A stretch of 41,521 nt of DNA from Croceibacterium_B sp035470785 (GTDB taxonomy: Bacteria > Pseudomonadota > Alphaproteobacteria > Sphingomonadales > Sphingomonadaceae). The DNA is taken from positions 1 through 41,521 of the forward strand of contig DATIQN010000041.1 in NCBI GenBank assembly GCA_035470785.1, read 5' to 3'. The position numbers and the translations under genes were made by a program. The notes beneath the pieces are model-generated. The model saw only the letters and a program-made list of their open reading frames with translations. It was not told where the DNA came from and searched no databases. Positions 34,555-41,521 of this stretch are shown here, piece by piece (within the stretch, counting starts at the first letter, position 1; each line of letters begins with the position of its first letter).

Positions 34555-35214
34555 TTGAACCTCTCGCGCGGTTCGGCGGATTCACTCCTGAATGAAGGGG
34601 TCTGCAGCAAGCTCGTGAGCGAAAACCAGCCTTGCCAAGGCAAAGATGCGTCGGCCGCGCGCGGCTCGAACGCCGCCGAGCTGGCGCTACTCGCCAGGAT
34701 CGGGCGGGGCGACCGGGCGGCCTTCGAGGCGCTCTATCGCGTCTATCACCCGCGGCTGACGCGCTTCCTGCTCCGATTGGTGCGCCGGCCGCAGCTGGTC
34801 GAGGAAGCGCTCAACGACACCTTGATGGTCGTCTGGCAGCGGCCCGACAGCTTCCACGGCGGCAGCAAGCTGTCCACGTGGATCTTCGCGATTGCCTACC
34901 GCAAGGCGATGAAGGCGCTCGGCCGCTTCGACGATCCGCGCGAGGACCTCGAAGGGAATGAGCGGGCGGACGAAGGACTCGGCCCGGAAGAGAATTCGGC
35001 CGCGTTCCGCCGCCGCGATCTTCTCGCAAGAGCCATGGACGAGTTGTCGCCCGCGCATCGTGCCGTGGTCGACCTCACCTACTACCACGAGCTCGACTAC
35101 AACGAGATCGCCAGGATCCTCGATTGCCCGGTCGGCACGGTGAAGACGCGAATGTTTCATGCCCGGCGCCAGCTCCGCCGCATCGTCGACGGCGGGCTCG
35201 AGGATTGGGTCTAG
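34555..35214 (+). CDS. ECF (sigma-70 family, group 4) RNA polymerase sigma factor
   Basis: 219 residues if read from TTG 34555; GTG 34615 is an alternative start and neither has a convincing Shine-Dalgarno. Region 2: FEALYRVYHPRLTRFLLRLV, VEEALNDTLMVVWQRPDSF, KLSTWIFAIAYRKAMKAL. Region 4: AVVDLTYYHELDYNEIARILDCPVGTVKTRMFHARRQLRRI. Linker of about 45 residues between them. The TAG stop is embedded in the Shine-Dalgarno (AGGAG) of the anti-sigma gene, which follows 9 bases later, so they are one operon with the subtilase and the TorF-like gene. Confidence 0.93.
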   Translation: MNLSRGSADSLLNEGVCSKLVSENQPCQGKDASAARGSNAAELALLARIGRGDRAAFEALYRVYHPRLTRFLLRLVRRPQLVEEALNDTLMVVWQRPDSFHGGSKLSTWIFAIAYRKAMKALGRFDDPREDLEGNERADEGLGPEENSAAFRRRDLLARAMDELSPAHRAVVDLTYYHELDYNEIARILDCPVGTVKTRMFHARRQLRRIVDGGLEDWV

Positions 35215-35223
35215 GAGTTCAGG

Positions 35224-35853
35224 ATGGCAGATATCGTTCCCTTGCGGCCGAGCGAGCACGATACCGTGCAGCAATTGTTGCCGTGGCACGTCAACGGCAC
35301 GCTTTCGGCCGACGAAGCGGCGCGGGTCGAAGCGCATCTCGCTGAATGCGAAAGCTGCCGGCTCGATCTCGCCCGGGAGCGGGAGCTGGCGCGAGAAGTG
35401 GCGCTTCTCCCGCTCGACGTCGACGAAGGCTGGCAGGCGCTGGCGATGCGCTTACCTTTGGCGCTGAGCTCTCCCGCGCGCGTCCCGTCGTTCAGCCGCA
35501 GCGGACCCGTCGGATGGGCTGTGGGGGGTGCGCTGGCTGCTTCGCTCGTGCTGGGCGTGGCGATCGTCGGATTGCAGCGATCGCCAGATCCTGCCCCGAC
35601 GTTTCACACGCTTGGCTCGCCCGCGGGGGCCGCATCCGGTCAGGCGATCGTCTTGTTCAGGCCCGACGCGACAGAGCGACAGATGCGAGCGATCCTCATG
35701 GCACAAGGCGCGCGCGTGATCGACGGCCCGACGGCGGCCGGCGCCTATGTCGTTCGATTCGATGGCCGCAGTCCCGCCGACGCGATCAGCGCGCTGCGTC
35801 AATCTGGCGAGGTCGTTCTCGCCGAGCCGATCGCGAGCGACGGCCGGCCGTGA
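35224..35853 (+). CDS. Zinc-finger anti-sigma factor with a subtilase-propeptide-like periplasmic domain
   Basis: 209 residues. Cytosolic zinc anti-sigma domain at the N-terminus: HxxxCxxC is H38-C42-C45 in AHLAECESCRLDL. One membrane segment about 96-117. The periplasmic part (about 140-203: AIVLFRPDATERQMRAILMAQGARVIDG, GAYVVRFDG, LRQSGEVVLAEPI) resembles the I9 inhibitor/propeptide fold of subtilases: a start strand, a helix, an inner GAYVVRF-type strand and a final strand ending in EP. The next gene is a subtilase whose start (GTG) overlaps this stop by four bases. So it may bind and be cleaved by, or inhibit, that protease. The I9 reading is my own pattern match. Confidence 0.87.
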   Translation: MADIVPLRPSEHDTVQQLLPWHVNGTLSADEAARVEAHLAECESCRLDLARERELAREVALLPLDVDEGWQALAMRLPLALSSPARVPSFSRSGPVGWAVGGALAASLVLGVAIVGLQRSPDPAPTFHTLGSPAGAASGQAIVLFRPDATERQMRAILMAQGARVIDGPTAAGAYVVRFDGRSPADAISALRQSGEVVLAEPIASDGRP

Positions 35854-37046
35854 TCCGGGCGGTCCGCCTGATCCTCGGCGTTTTGCTATTGCTGGCTGCG
35901 CCGGCCGTCTCCGGCGCGGCTTTGCCCGCTTCCGAAAGCCACGACGAAGATCGCCAGATCCTGGTGATGCTGACGATGCCGGCGGCCCATTACCGGCCCA
36001 ATTCGGGCTACGGCGGCAACTACGGCGATGTCACCTCGCAAGCGGCTCGCAAGCGTATCGCGCGAGGAATAGCCAAGCGATACGGCATCCAGCTGCGCGA
36101 CGGGTGGCCGATGCCCGTGCTCGGTGTCGATTGCTACGTGATGGTCGTTCCTCCTGGTAAGTCCCTCGACGCTCTGATCGCCGCGGTTTCAAAAGAGGCC
36201 GGCGTCGCCTGGTCACAGCGGATGACGTCGTACTCGATGCCCGGAGAGATCGGTGCGGCGGGGGATCCGCTCTATTCCGCGCAACCTACCGCCAGCGAAT
36301 GGAAGCTGCGCGACTTGCAGCGCGACGTGACCGGCCGAGGCGTCAAAATCGCCATTGTCGACAGCCAGGTGGACGTAACCCACCCGGACCTCGCAGGACA
36401 ATTCGTGTCCGAAGAGAACTTCGTCGGCAGCTCCCCGGGCCGGCCGGAAGCGCACGGCACGCACGTCGCCGGACTGATCGGCGCCAAGGCTGGAAACGGC
36501 ATCGGTATCGCGGGCGTCGCACCCGGCGCCCGGATGATGGCGCTCAGGGCGTGCCGCGAAGTCGACGGCGGCCGGGCCACCTTGTGCAGTTCGCTCGCCC
36601 TTGCCCAGGCGCTGCAGTTTGCCATCGAGCACCAGGCCGACGTGATCAACCTCAGCCTCAGTGGCCCGCGCGATCAGCTGCTGGGCAAGCTTGTCGACGT
36701 CGCGCTGGCCCGCAAGATCGCCGTCGTCGCCGCCTACGACCAGGCCCAGCCCGACGGCGGCTTCCCGGCATCGATCCACGGGGTCGTCCCGGTGGCGGAC
36801 GAAGCCCTTCATCCGCTGCCCGGTGGTGTGTACCTTGCCCCGGGCAGAGATTTGCCGACCACTCAGCCGGGAGGAGGATGGGGCCTCGTCAATGGCACGT
36901 CCTATGCGGTCGCACAGGTCAGTGGATTGCTCGCGCTCGCCGCCGGGCGCGGCAAGCGACCGTTGTCCACCAGCCTCGTGCGCGCGAGCGACGGCAAGGT
37001 CGAAGCCTGCGCAACGGTCTTCGGCGGTTCGGCCCGCTGCCCGTAG
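35850..37046 (+). CDS. Exported S8-family serine protease (subtilase)
   Basis: 398 residues from GTG 35850, translationally coupled to the anti-sigma gene. Signal peptide IRAVRLILGVLLLLAAPAVSGA; a propeptide-like region (about 35-130); then the catalytic domain with Asp171 (IAIVDSQVDVTHPDL), His202 (AHGTHVAGLIGA) and Ser351 (NGTSYAVAQVSGLLAL). The oxyanion-hole Asn (usually AAGN) appears as Asp297 in AVVAAYDQAQPDGGFPAS. This substitution occurs in a few active convertases but often lowers activity. Probably periplasmic; part of the stress-response circuit set by the upstream sigma/anti-sigma pair. Confidence 0.93.
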   Translation: MIRAVRLILGVLLLLAAPAVSGAALPASESHDEDRQILVMLTMPAAHYRPNSGYGGNYGDVTSQAARKRIARGIAKRYGIQLRDGWPMPVLGVDCYVMVVPPGKSLDALIAAVSKEAGVAWSQRMTSYSMPGEIGAAGDPLYSAQPTASEWKLRDLQRDVTGRGVKIAIVDSQVDVTHPDLAGQFVSEENFVGSSPGRPEAHGTHVAGLIGAKAGNGIGIAGVAPGARMMALRACREVDGGRATLCSSLALAQALQFAIEHQADVINLSLSGPRDQLLGKLVDVALARKIAVVAAYDQAQPDGGFPASIHGVVPVADEALHPLPGGVYLAPGRDLPTTQPGGGWGLVNGTSYAVAQVSGLLALAAGRGKRPLSTSLVRASDGKVEACATVFGGSARCP

Positions 37047-37068
37047 GAGCATTCGGCATGGACGCGGA

Positions 37069-37776
37069 GTGAGCGCGGCCGCGAGATTCTTGCTGTCTGC
37101 ACTCGTCGCGGTGCTGACCCTCGGCTTGCCTGCCACGGCCCACGCGCAGGTCGCGGGGGCGGTCCTGGTGGAAAGCGACTACCGCTTGCGCGGCCGCTCG
37201 GTCAGCGACTAACGGCCCGTGGTCCAGGCCCGCCTGAGCTACGACGATGACAGCGGATTCTACACGGACGGCTCGGCGACTGTCGTCGCGACGCATTACG
37301 ATGGGCCGCGTTTCCTCGGCTATCAGTTCGACGTCGGCTATGCCGCGCGCTTGGGTCCCTTGTGGACGCTCGATGTCGGCTTCGCTCACGACCACCTGCG
37401 ATCACCCTATCCGGGGGGCTTCGGCTATCACCAGGACCAGGCCTATGTCGGCGCCACGCGCGGGCCCTTTTCGGCCTACCTGTTCGCCTCGCCGCGCTAT
37501 GGCCGGCTGAAGACCGCGACCGTTTGCGGCCAGCTGGAGGCGACATTCGTCCCCGCCGTCAAATGGCACCTGACCGCGCATGCCGGCGCGCTCGACTTGC
37601 TCGATTCTTCCGAGCCGTTCACGAGGATATACGACTGGCGCCTAGGCATCGCCCGCGAGATCGGCGGCCTTGAGATCCATGCGGCGCTGTCTGGCGGCGT
37701 GCCGGGAGGCGACGCGCATCGGATCGGGATTCGCGCAAAATCGGCCCTGACGGCCGGCGCGAGCTTCGGCTTCTGA
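37069..37776 (+). pseudogene. TorF-family porin-like protein with an in-frame stop
   Basis: Fourth gene of the sigma operon. From GTG 37069: a signal peptide AARFLLSALVAVLTLGLPATAHAQ, then GAVLVESDYRLRGRSVSD, then TAA at 37210-37212, and without any frame change RPVVQARLSYDDDSGFYTDGSA to the end at 37776 (AGASFGF, with a terminal aromatic typical of outer-membrane beta-barrels). The remainder has alternating beta-strand periodicity. A single-base substitution would restore it. A four-codon frame (ATG 37058, good AGGAG at 37045-37049) ends in TGA overlapping this GTG. Start and identity moderate; interruption certain in this sequence. Confidence 0.75.
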
Positions 37777-37792
37777 CGCACCCGCACCGAGC

Positions 37793-38191
37793 CTAGCCGA
37801 CGGTGATCTGGCCCTTCATGCCCATGCCGGAATGCATGAAATGCGTGCACGTGAGGGGGTAAGTTCCGGCCTTCTGCGGAGTCAGCGTGATGTCGACGGT
37901 CTGCTTGCCTTCCAGCTTCACCTTGCCGCCGACGACCTTGGCTTGATCCTCCGGCGCGATCGCGCTCGCGGAGAAGAATTCGGGAGCGCTGAAGTCATGA
38001 CCGCCGCCGGCCGCATTCACCAGGTGAAGGCGATAGAGGTGGCCGCTCTGCAACGCTAATGCGCTCGGCGTGAACTTGAAGTTGGACAGCTCGACCGAAA
38101 CGGTCTCGGGAGCCGTCGCCTGAGCGGTCAGCCCTGCCAAGGGCATTTGCGATGCAAGTAAGATGGCAACGGCGGCGAACCATCTGCGCAT
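37793..38191 (-). CDS. Exported cupredoxin (type-1 copper protein)
   Basis: 132 residues. Signal peptide MRRWFAAVAILLASQMPLAGLTAQA, then a plastocyanin/azurin-like fold with candidate copper ligands His65 (GGGHDFSAP), Cys115, His120 and Met125 (LTCTHFMHSGMGM, the Cys-x4-His-x4-Met pattern). A GGAG Shine-Dalgarno 7 bases upstream supports ATG 38191 over the longer frame. Probably a periplasmic electron carrier or copper-binding protein; partner unknown. Confidence 0.9.
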   Translation of the reverse strand: MRRWFAAVAILLASQMPLAGLTAQATAPETVSVELSNFKFTPSALALQSGHLYRLHLVNAAGGGHDFSAPEFFSASAIAPEDQAKVVGGKVKLEGKQTVDITLTPQKAGTYPLTCTHFMHSGMGMKGQITVG

Positions 38192-38343
38192 GTCCGTCTC
38201 CTGCAAGTCCGGGCCAACCTCGTTCTCTTGAGTAGTGGCAATCAACCACCGCGGTTCAATCCAGGCAAGCGCGCGGCTTTGGCCGCTCCGACAGGCAGTC
38301 GCTTGACGACCTTTCAAACCGCGCTAAGTCCCCGCTTGCCGTG

Positions 38344-38419
38344 GGGCGGTTAGCTCAGTTGGTAGAGCATCTCGTTTACACCGAGAGGGTCGGCGGTTCG
38401 AGCCCGTCACCGCCCACCA
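38344..38419 (+). tRNA. tRNA-Val, anticodon UAC, with encoded CCA
   Basis: Cloverleaf of 76 bases: acceptor GGGCGGT/ACCGCCC, D-arm AGCTCAGTTGGTAGAGC, anticodon loop TTTACAC with anticodon TAC at its centre and stem CTCG, T-arm with loop TTCGAGC, discriminator A and genomic CCA (38417-38419). Reads GTA (valine). No other tRNA is adjacent. Promoter not obvious. Confidence 0.97.
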
Positions 38420-38750
38420 TAATCTAGTCCTATGTGCAGCGGCGGTCACCCATCAAAACGGTGCCTCGCACAGCTATTCGGTGAATGTCCGCAATGGGTC
38501 GAAAGGCGACATTCGCGCAATGTCCGAATTGGGGGGAAAGCAGACATTCACGGCTTGCGTTCCGTGCGGCATGTATTGGCCGATTGCTGACTGTCCGCTC
38601 CTAGACACTGCTCGGCACTCAAAGGAATCCGGGTGCCAATTTCATGTGATGTTGGCCGGCCCAGCAGTTCCACCTGACCCGCGCTTGCTTCTGGCGACAA
38701 GAAAGCGTCAAACCGAGCGACTTTCCAGGCGCCCGGGAGGCTTCAGAGGA
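38420..38750. other. Gene-free stretch with palindromic repeats
   Basis: 331 bases between the tRNA and the AI-2E-type gene. The frame of the transporter is open upstream to 38481, but that part is repeat-derived and lacks homology, so it is not taken as coding. The palindromic repeat pair at 38483-38549 is the only structure I can support, and the rest (38550-38730) looks like non-coding sequence of lower GC by eye. Confidence 0.7.
38483..38549. repeat. Two tandem copies of a 32-bp palindromic repeat
   Basis: Copy 1 is 38483-38514 and copy 2 is 38518-38549, period 35. Both have arms AATGTC and GACATT around a centre containing GGG..GAAAG, and roughly three quarters of positions agree. Similar short palindromes are common in intergenic regions of alphaproteobacteria (from memory), where they give rise to spurious ORF calls. 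Confidence 0.8.
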
Positions 38751-39818
38751 ATGAATGTTCACCTGCCGCTGCCGCGACTGCCAGCGATGATAGCCCTCGC
38801 CGGCGCAATGATCGCCTGCATGATCGTGCTTTATCTGATCGCGCAGCCGTTCATCCCGGCTTTGGTCTGGTCGCTGACTCTGGCGGTGATCTTCGCCCCC
38901 GTAGAGCGCCGATTAAGAAGCAGAACGGGATCGCCTTGGGTGGCCGCTACGGTCACCCTGCTGCTCGCGGGAATCATTGTCGTGCTTCCGCTCGTTGCTG
39001 TTGTTTCCGCGCTGATGAATGAGATCATCGCGGGCGCCAGAAGTTACGGCACTTTGCTGTCGCCCGTCGGCTTGACCAACCTGCGGCAAAGCTATCCCCA
39101 TGTAGCCGCCTTGCTCGACAGCCTCGACCGCTGGTTGGACTTTCCGCAACTGCTGCAAAACCTCACCGCTCAGTTCGGGCGGTGGAGCGGTCAGCTTGTC
39201 CAGGGATGGGTCAGCGGAATCATCACCCTGCTTCTGACCTTCTATTTTCTGTTCTATTTTCTGCGCGACAAGGCAAAGGCGCTTGCTTCCGTCGAGCGCC
39301 TCGTTCCGCTGAGCTCGAGTGAGTTCGCCGAATTCACCGGAAAGACCGTGCAGACGGTCTTCGCCTCGGTCTACGCAACCGCGGTGGTCGCGGCCCTGCA
39401 GGGCCTGCTGGGTGGATTGATGTTCTGGATCCTCGGGCTGCCGTCTCCGGCCTTCTGGGGGGTAATCATGGGGCTGCTGGCTATCGTGCCGTTCCTCGGT
39501 GCATTCGTGATCTGGGTGCCCGCCGCCATTGGCCTCGCGCTTGGGGGTCACTGGCTGGCCGCAATGGTGCTGGCGGCCTGGGGGACGATGGTAGTCGGCT
39601 TAATCGACAACATTCTATACCCCATTCTCGTTGGAAAGAGGCTCTCGCTCCACCCGATGGTGTCATTTATCGCCATAGTGGGTGGCCTGATATTGTTCGG
39701 CGCGCACGGACTCGTGCTTGGTCCGCTGACCGTCGCCGTGGCGCAGGGCCTGCTGGAGATCTGGCGAAGTCGGCTCGACCAGTATCTGCGGAATTCTGCT
39801 GAACATGGCACAGGATGA
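38751..39818 (+). CDS. AI-2E family transporter
   Basis: 355 residues from ATG 38751, with GGGAGG 10 bases upstream. About seven hydrophobic segments in the order of the AI-2E/TqsA-like family: IVLYLIAQPFIPALVWSLTLAVIFAPV at the start, ITLLLTFYFLFYFLRDKAKAL in the middle, and GVIMGLLAIVPFLGAFVIWVPAAIGLAL, NILYPILVGKRLSLHPM and GLILFGAHGLVLGPL at the end. Inner membrane. Despite the name, few family members are shown to export autoinducer-2, so the substrate is open. It stands alone between a tRNA and a cytochrome operon on the other strand. Confidence 0.92.
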   Translation: MNVHLPLPRLPAMIALAGAMIACMIVLYLIAQPFIPALVWSLTLAVIFAPVERRLRSRTGSPWVAATVTLLLAGIIVVLPLVAVVSALMNEIIAGARSYGTLLSPVGLTNLRQSYPHVAALLDSLDRWLDFPQLLQNLTAQFGRWSGQLVQGWVSGIITLLLTFYFLFYFLRDKAKALASVERLVPLSSSEFAEFTGKTVQTVFASVYATAVVAALQGLLGGLMFWILGLPSPAFWGVIMGLLAIVPFLGAFVIWVPAAIGLALGGHWLAAMVLAAWGTMVVGLIDNILYPILVGKRLSLHPMVSFIAIVGGLILFGAHGLVLGPLTVAVAQGLLEIWRSRLDQYLRNSAEHGTG

Positions 39819-40062
39819 ACAAGGAACCTCACGCACTGGATGTCGTCGCACCGGATCAGATCGCCCAAGGCGTTGTCAGAGCAACTGCACTAAAGGCTCT
39901 GAGTGCGTGGCTCCGCCCGCCGTGCTGGTGTAGTTTTCACCGAACGCCGCCGACTCTGGAACTGAGCCGGAGACTAGCGCAAGTTTGACAGAGGCACTTC
40001 TCTGCCGCGTAGCGGTTAAGGTGCAGTGAGGTCTGACAGTGCCCTGCAGCCCGCTTGGCGCC

Positions 40063-41169
40063 TCAATCCTGCGGCCGGCTCGTCGAGCCGGTGCTCGGGG
40101 GAAGCGCGGGGATCGTCACCTGTGGCGTGTCGCCGGTCAGGCTGGTCAGGTACGCCGCGATCTTGGCGGTTTCATCGGGTGTGAGGTCAACGCCGAGTTG
40201 AGTCTTGCCCATGACAGTGATCGCTTCGTTAAGGTCCCAAACCTGCCCGGTGTGGAAATAGGGGGCGGTCAGCGCAATGTTGCGCAGCGTGGGAACCTTG
40301 AACGAATAGCGGTCGGCTTCGTTCTTGGTCACGGTGAAGCGGCCCACGTCTGCAGGCGGGAGCAGCTTGTCGCCGGGCGGCGACTGGACGCCGAACTTCG
40401 AATACATCCCGCCGCCGACGTTCACGCCATTGTGGCAGTTGGAACAGCCCTTATCCATGAACAGCTGCAAGCCCGCCTTCTGCTCGGGGTTGAGGGCATT
40501 GTTGTCGCCGCGCAGATACCTGTCGAACGGCGCATTGGGCGTGACCAGCGTCGCCTCGAATACGGCGATCGCCTTTTGCACATTGTCACGCGTGATCGGG
40601 TCGGCGACCCCCGGAAAGGCCTTGGCGAAATAGGTGTTGTAGGACGGCAGGCTCTTGAGTTGCTCGACGATGTGTTCCTGCGGCGAGGCCATTTCCACCG
40701 GATTGACCATCGGGCCGCCGGCCTGCTCGAACAGGTCCTTCGCCCGCCCGTCCCAGAACTGCGCCACGTTGTAGGCCGCGTTGAACACGGTCGGCGCGTT
40801 GCGCCCGCCACGCTGCCAGCGGTGGCCGATCGAAGTCGATTCGTTGTCGGCGCCGCCGAGCCCGATCGCATGGCACGAAGCGCAGCTGATCGCGTGACTG
40901 GCAGACAGGCGCGGGTCGAAATAGAGCATCTTGCCCAGCGCCAGCTTTTCGGGCGTTGCGTCGTTCCCGTCTATCTTTGGGGGATTGAGCGGGATCGTCT
41001 TGAAGACCGCGCGCGCGGCTTCCATCAACTTGTCGGCCGCGGCGGCCATCGTCGGCTCTGCGACAGGGCCGCCGGATGCAGTCGCTGCGGGCTTGCTCGC
41101 CTGTCTATTACAGCCGCCAAGAGCGACCGTCAGGGCGGCTGTAGCAACCAGTACGCCGATCGTACGCAT
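40063..41169 (-). CDS. Di-heme cytochrome c peroxidase (CcpA/MauG family), lipoprotein
   Basis: 368 residues. Lipobox LGGC near the start (VALGGCNRQ), so a lipid-anchored periplasmic protein. Two haem c sites: CASCH at 96-100 and CSNCH at 242-246, with the family elements RLSASHAISCASCH, GGRNAPTVFNAAY and FWDGRA. It reduces hydrogen peroxide with electrons from cytochromes. The ATG at 41169 lies 17 bases after the stop of a cytochrome b561-like gene, so both are one operon and electron supply from it is likely. Confidence 0.95.
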   Translation of the reverse strand: MRTIGVLVATAALTVALGGCNRQASKPAATASGGPVAEPTMAAAADKLMEAARAVFKTIPLNPPKIDGNDATPEKLALGKMLYFDPRLSASHAISCASCHAIGLGGADNESTSIGHRWQRGGRNAPTVFNAAYNVAQFWDGRAKDLFEQAGGPMVNPVEMASPQEHIVEQLKSLPSYNTYFAKAFPGVADPITRDNVQKAIAVFEATLVTPNAPFDRYLRGDNNALNPEQKAGLQLFMDKGCSNCHNGVNVGGGMYSKFGVQSPPGDKLLPPADVGRFTVTKNEADRYSFKVPTLRNIALTAPYFHTGQVWDLNEAITVMGKTQLGVDLTPDETAKIAAYLTSLTGDTPQVTIPALPPSTGSTSRPQD

Positions 41170-41186
41170 CGCACTCTCCCAGCTAG

Positions 41187-41521
41187 CTAATCGTCCTCTT
41201 TCCGACCTTGCTGCAGACTGGCCGTATTGAAACCCTCCTGGCGTTGTTCGGACGCCTCGGCGCTGCGCGGCGTGAACGCATGAGGATCATACTGCAGGAT
41301 GAGAAAGACCGTCCCCGCCACAGTGGCTGCGGCCACGACCAACGCTAAAAGGCCGGGCGCCTCGCATCGAAGGCTGCCGGATGACGCCGCACGGGTTTCG
41401 TGCCGGTGATCATAGCGAGGAAGAGGTTCTCGCGCTCCACCAGGGACATCACGATGACGGCAGCAACATGAAGCCCCACCATCGCCAGCAGTGCCCACGC
41501 ACTGGCCTCATGCAGATCTTC
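41187..41521 (-). pseudogene. Cytochrome b561-type gene, 3' part, apparently frameshifted
   Basis: Runs off the right edge of the window. From the edge the minus frame reads EDLHEASAWALLAMVGLHVAAVIV and MSLVERENLFLAMITGTK, the end of the membrane core of COG3658-type cytochrome b (haem His in GLH), then continues to a TAG at 41345-41347. The rest, including a further hydrophobic segment (APGLLALVVAAATVAGTVFLILQYDPHAF), is in another frame ending at 41187. A one-base indel around 41350-41385 would join them. The 5' part is outside the window, and the lesion might be a sequence error. Confidence 0.72.

Noticed and set aside
38344..38419. Integrated element at tRNA-Val
   Set aside because: No integrase, no direct repeat of the tRNA 3' end, and no phage-like genes in the window.
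38481..38750. Upstream extension of the AI-2E-type gene (about 90 codons)
   Set aside because: It translates the palindromic repeat and non-conserved sequence; a Shine-Dalgarno and family homology begin at 38751.
1..41521. CRISPR array, IS element, rRNA or known riboswitch
   Set aside because: None seen: no regularly spaced repeats beyond the two palindromes, no transposase frame, no rRNA, and no recognised aptamer core.

Overview
The window is GC-rich, densely packed alphaproteobacterial chromosome. The gene content and protein style (plant/alphaproteobacterial-type glutamate-cysteine ligase, glycine-zipper and TorF-like proteins, 3-octaprenyl-type UbiA, TTG/GTG starts, very short intergenic gaps) point to a sphingomonad (Sphingomonadales), but no rRNA or other formal taxonomic marker is present. 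Most genes are core housekeeping.

Layout. 1-3665 (+): the 3' part of glmS, then a membrane PAS-GGDEF-EAL protein. 3662-4578 (-): purQ and purS. 4808-8193: a divergent pair, consisting of a membrane regulator that joins a KdpD-type sensor directly to a KdpE-type DNA-binding domain (-) and the potassium transporter kup (+). 8141-13165 (-): an M16 zinc protease and a DUF3857/transglutaminase-like exported protein. 13229-14029 (-): purC with a strong hairpin in its leader. 14190-17222: a small Tat-type exported protein, two tandem PF10118-like metal hydrolases (one decayed) and the Fe-S/folate protein ygfZ. 17264-19197: pyrC and rarD, convergent. 19353-20716: a glycine-zipper protein and a lipoprotein. 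20723-23655 (-): astD and selO. 23718-29371 (+): alpha/beta hydrolase, GT4 glycosyltransferase, YfgM-like protein, bamB and an ICMT/PEMT-type membrane methyltransferase. 29372-31831 (-): a frameshifted antibiotic-biosynthesis-monooxygenase-like gene, gshA and rsmE. 31898-33182 (+): a small membrane protein and ubiA. 33269-34515: a deletion scar fusing the front of a regulator to the back of an ABC-2 permease. 34555-37776 (+): an ECF sigma factor, its zinc-finger anti-sigma factor, an exported subtilase and a broken TorF-like gene. 37793-41521: a cupredoxin (-), tRNA-Val(UAC), palindromic repeats, an AI-2E-type transporter (+), a di-heme cytochrome c peroxidase (-) and a broken cytochrome b561-type gene running off the window (-).

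Two loci deserve most attention. First, the regulator at 4808-6151 looks like a whole two-component system collapsed into one membrane-bound transcription factor: KdpD membrane part, GAF-like region and H-box are kept, but the phospho-accepting histidine is a glutamate, the ATPase domain is absent, and a KdpE-type winged helix follows at once. It sits back to back with kup, which suggests direct potassium-responsive control. Second, in the sigma/anti-sigma/subtilase operon the periplasmic part of the anti-sigma factor resembles a subtilase propeptide (I9-like), and the next gene is a subtilase whose oxyanion-hole Asn appears to be Asp. This suggests a protease-inhibitor pair built into the signalling circuit.

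Several genes in the window are broken (metal hydrolase paralog, ABM protein, regulator/permease fusion, TorF-like protein, cytochrome b). The deletion-type lesions look genuine; the single-base lesions could be sequence errors. No IS element, CRISPR array, prophage or rRNA was seen.
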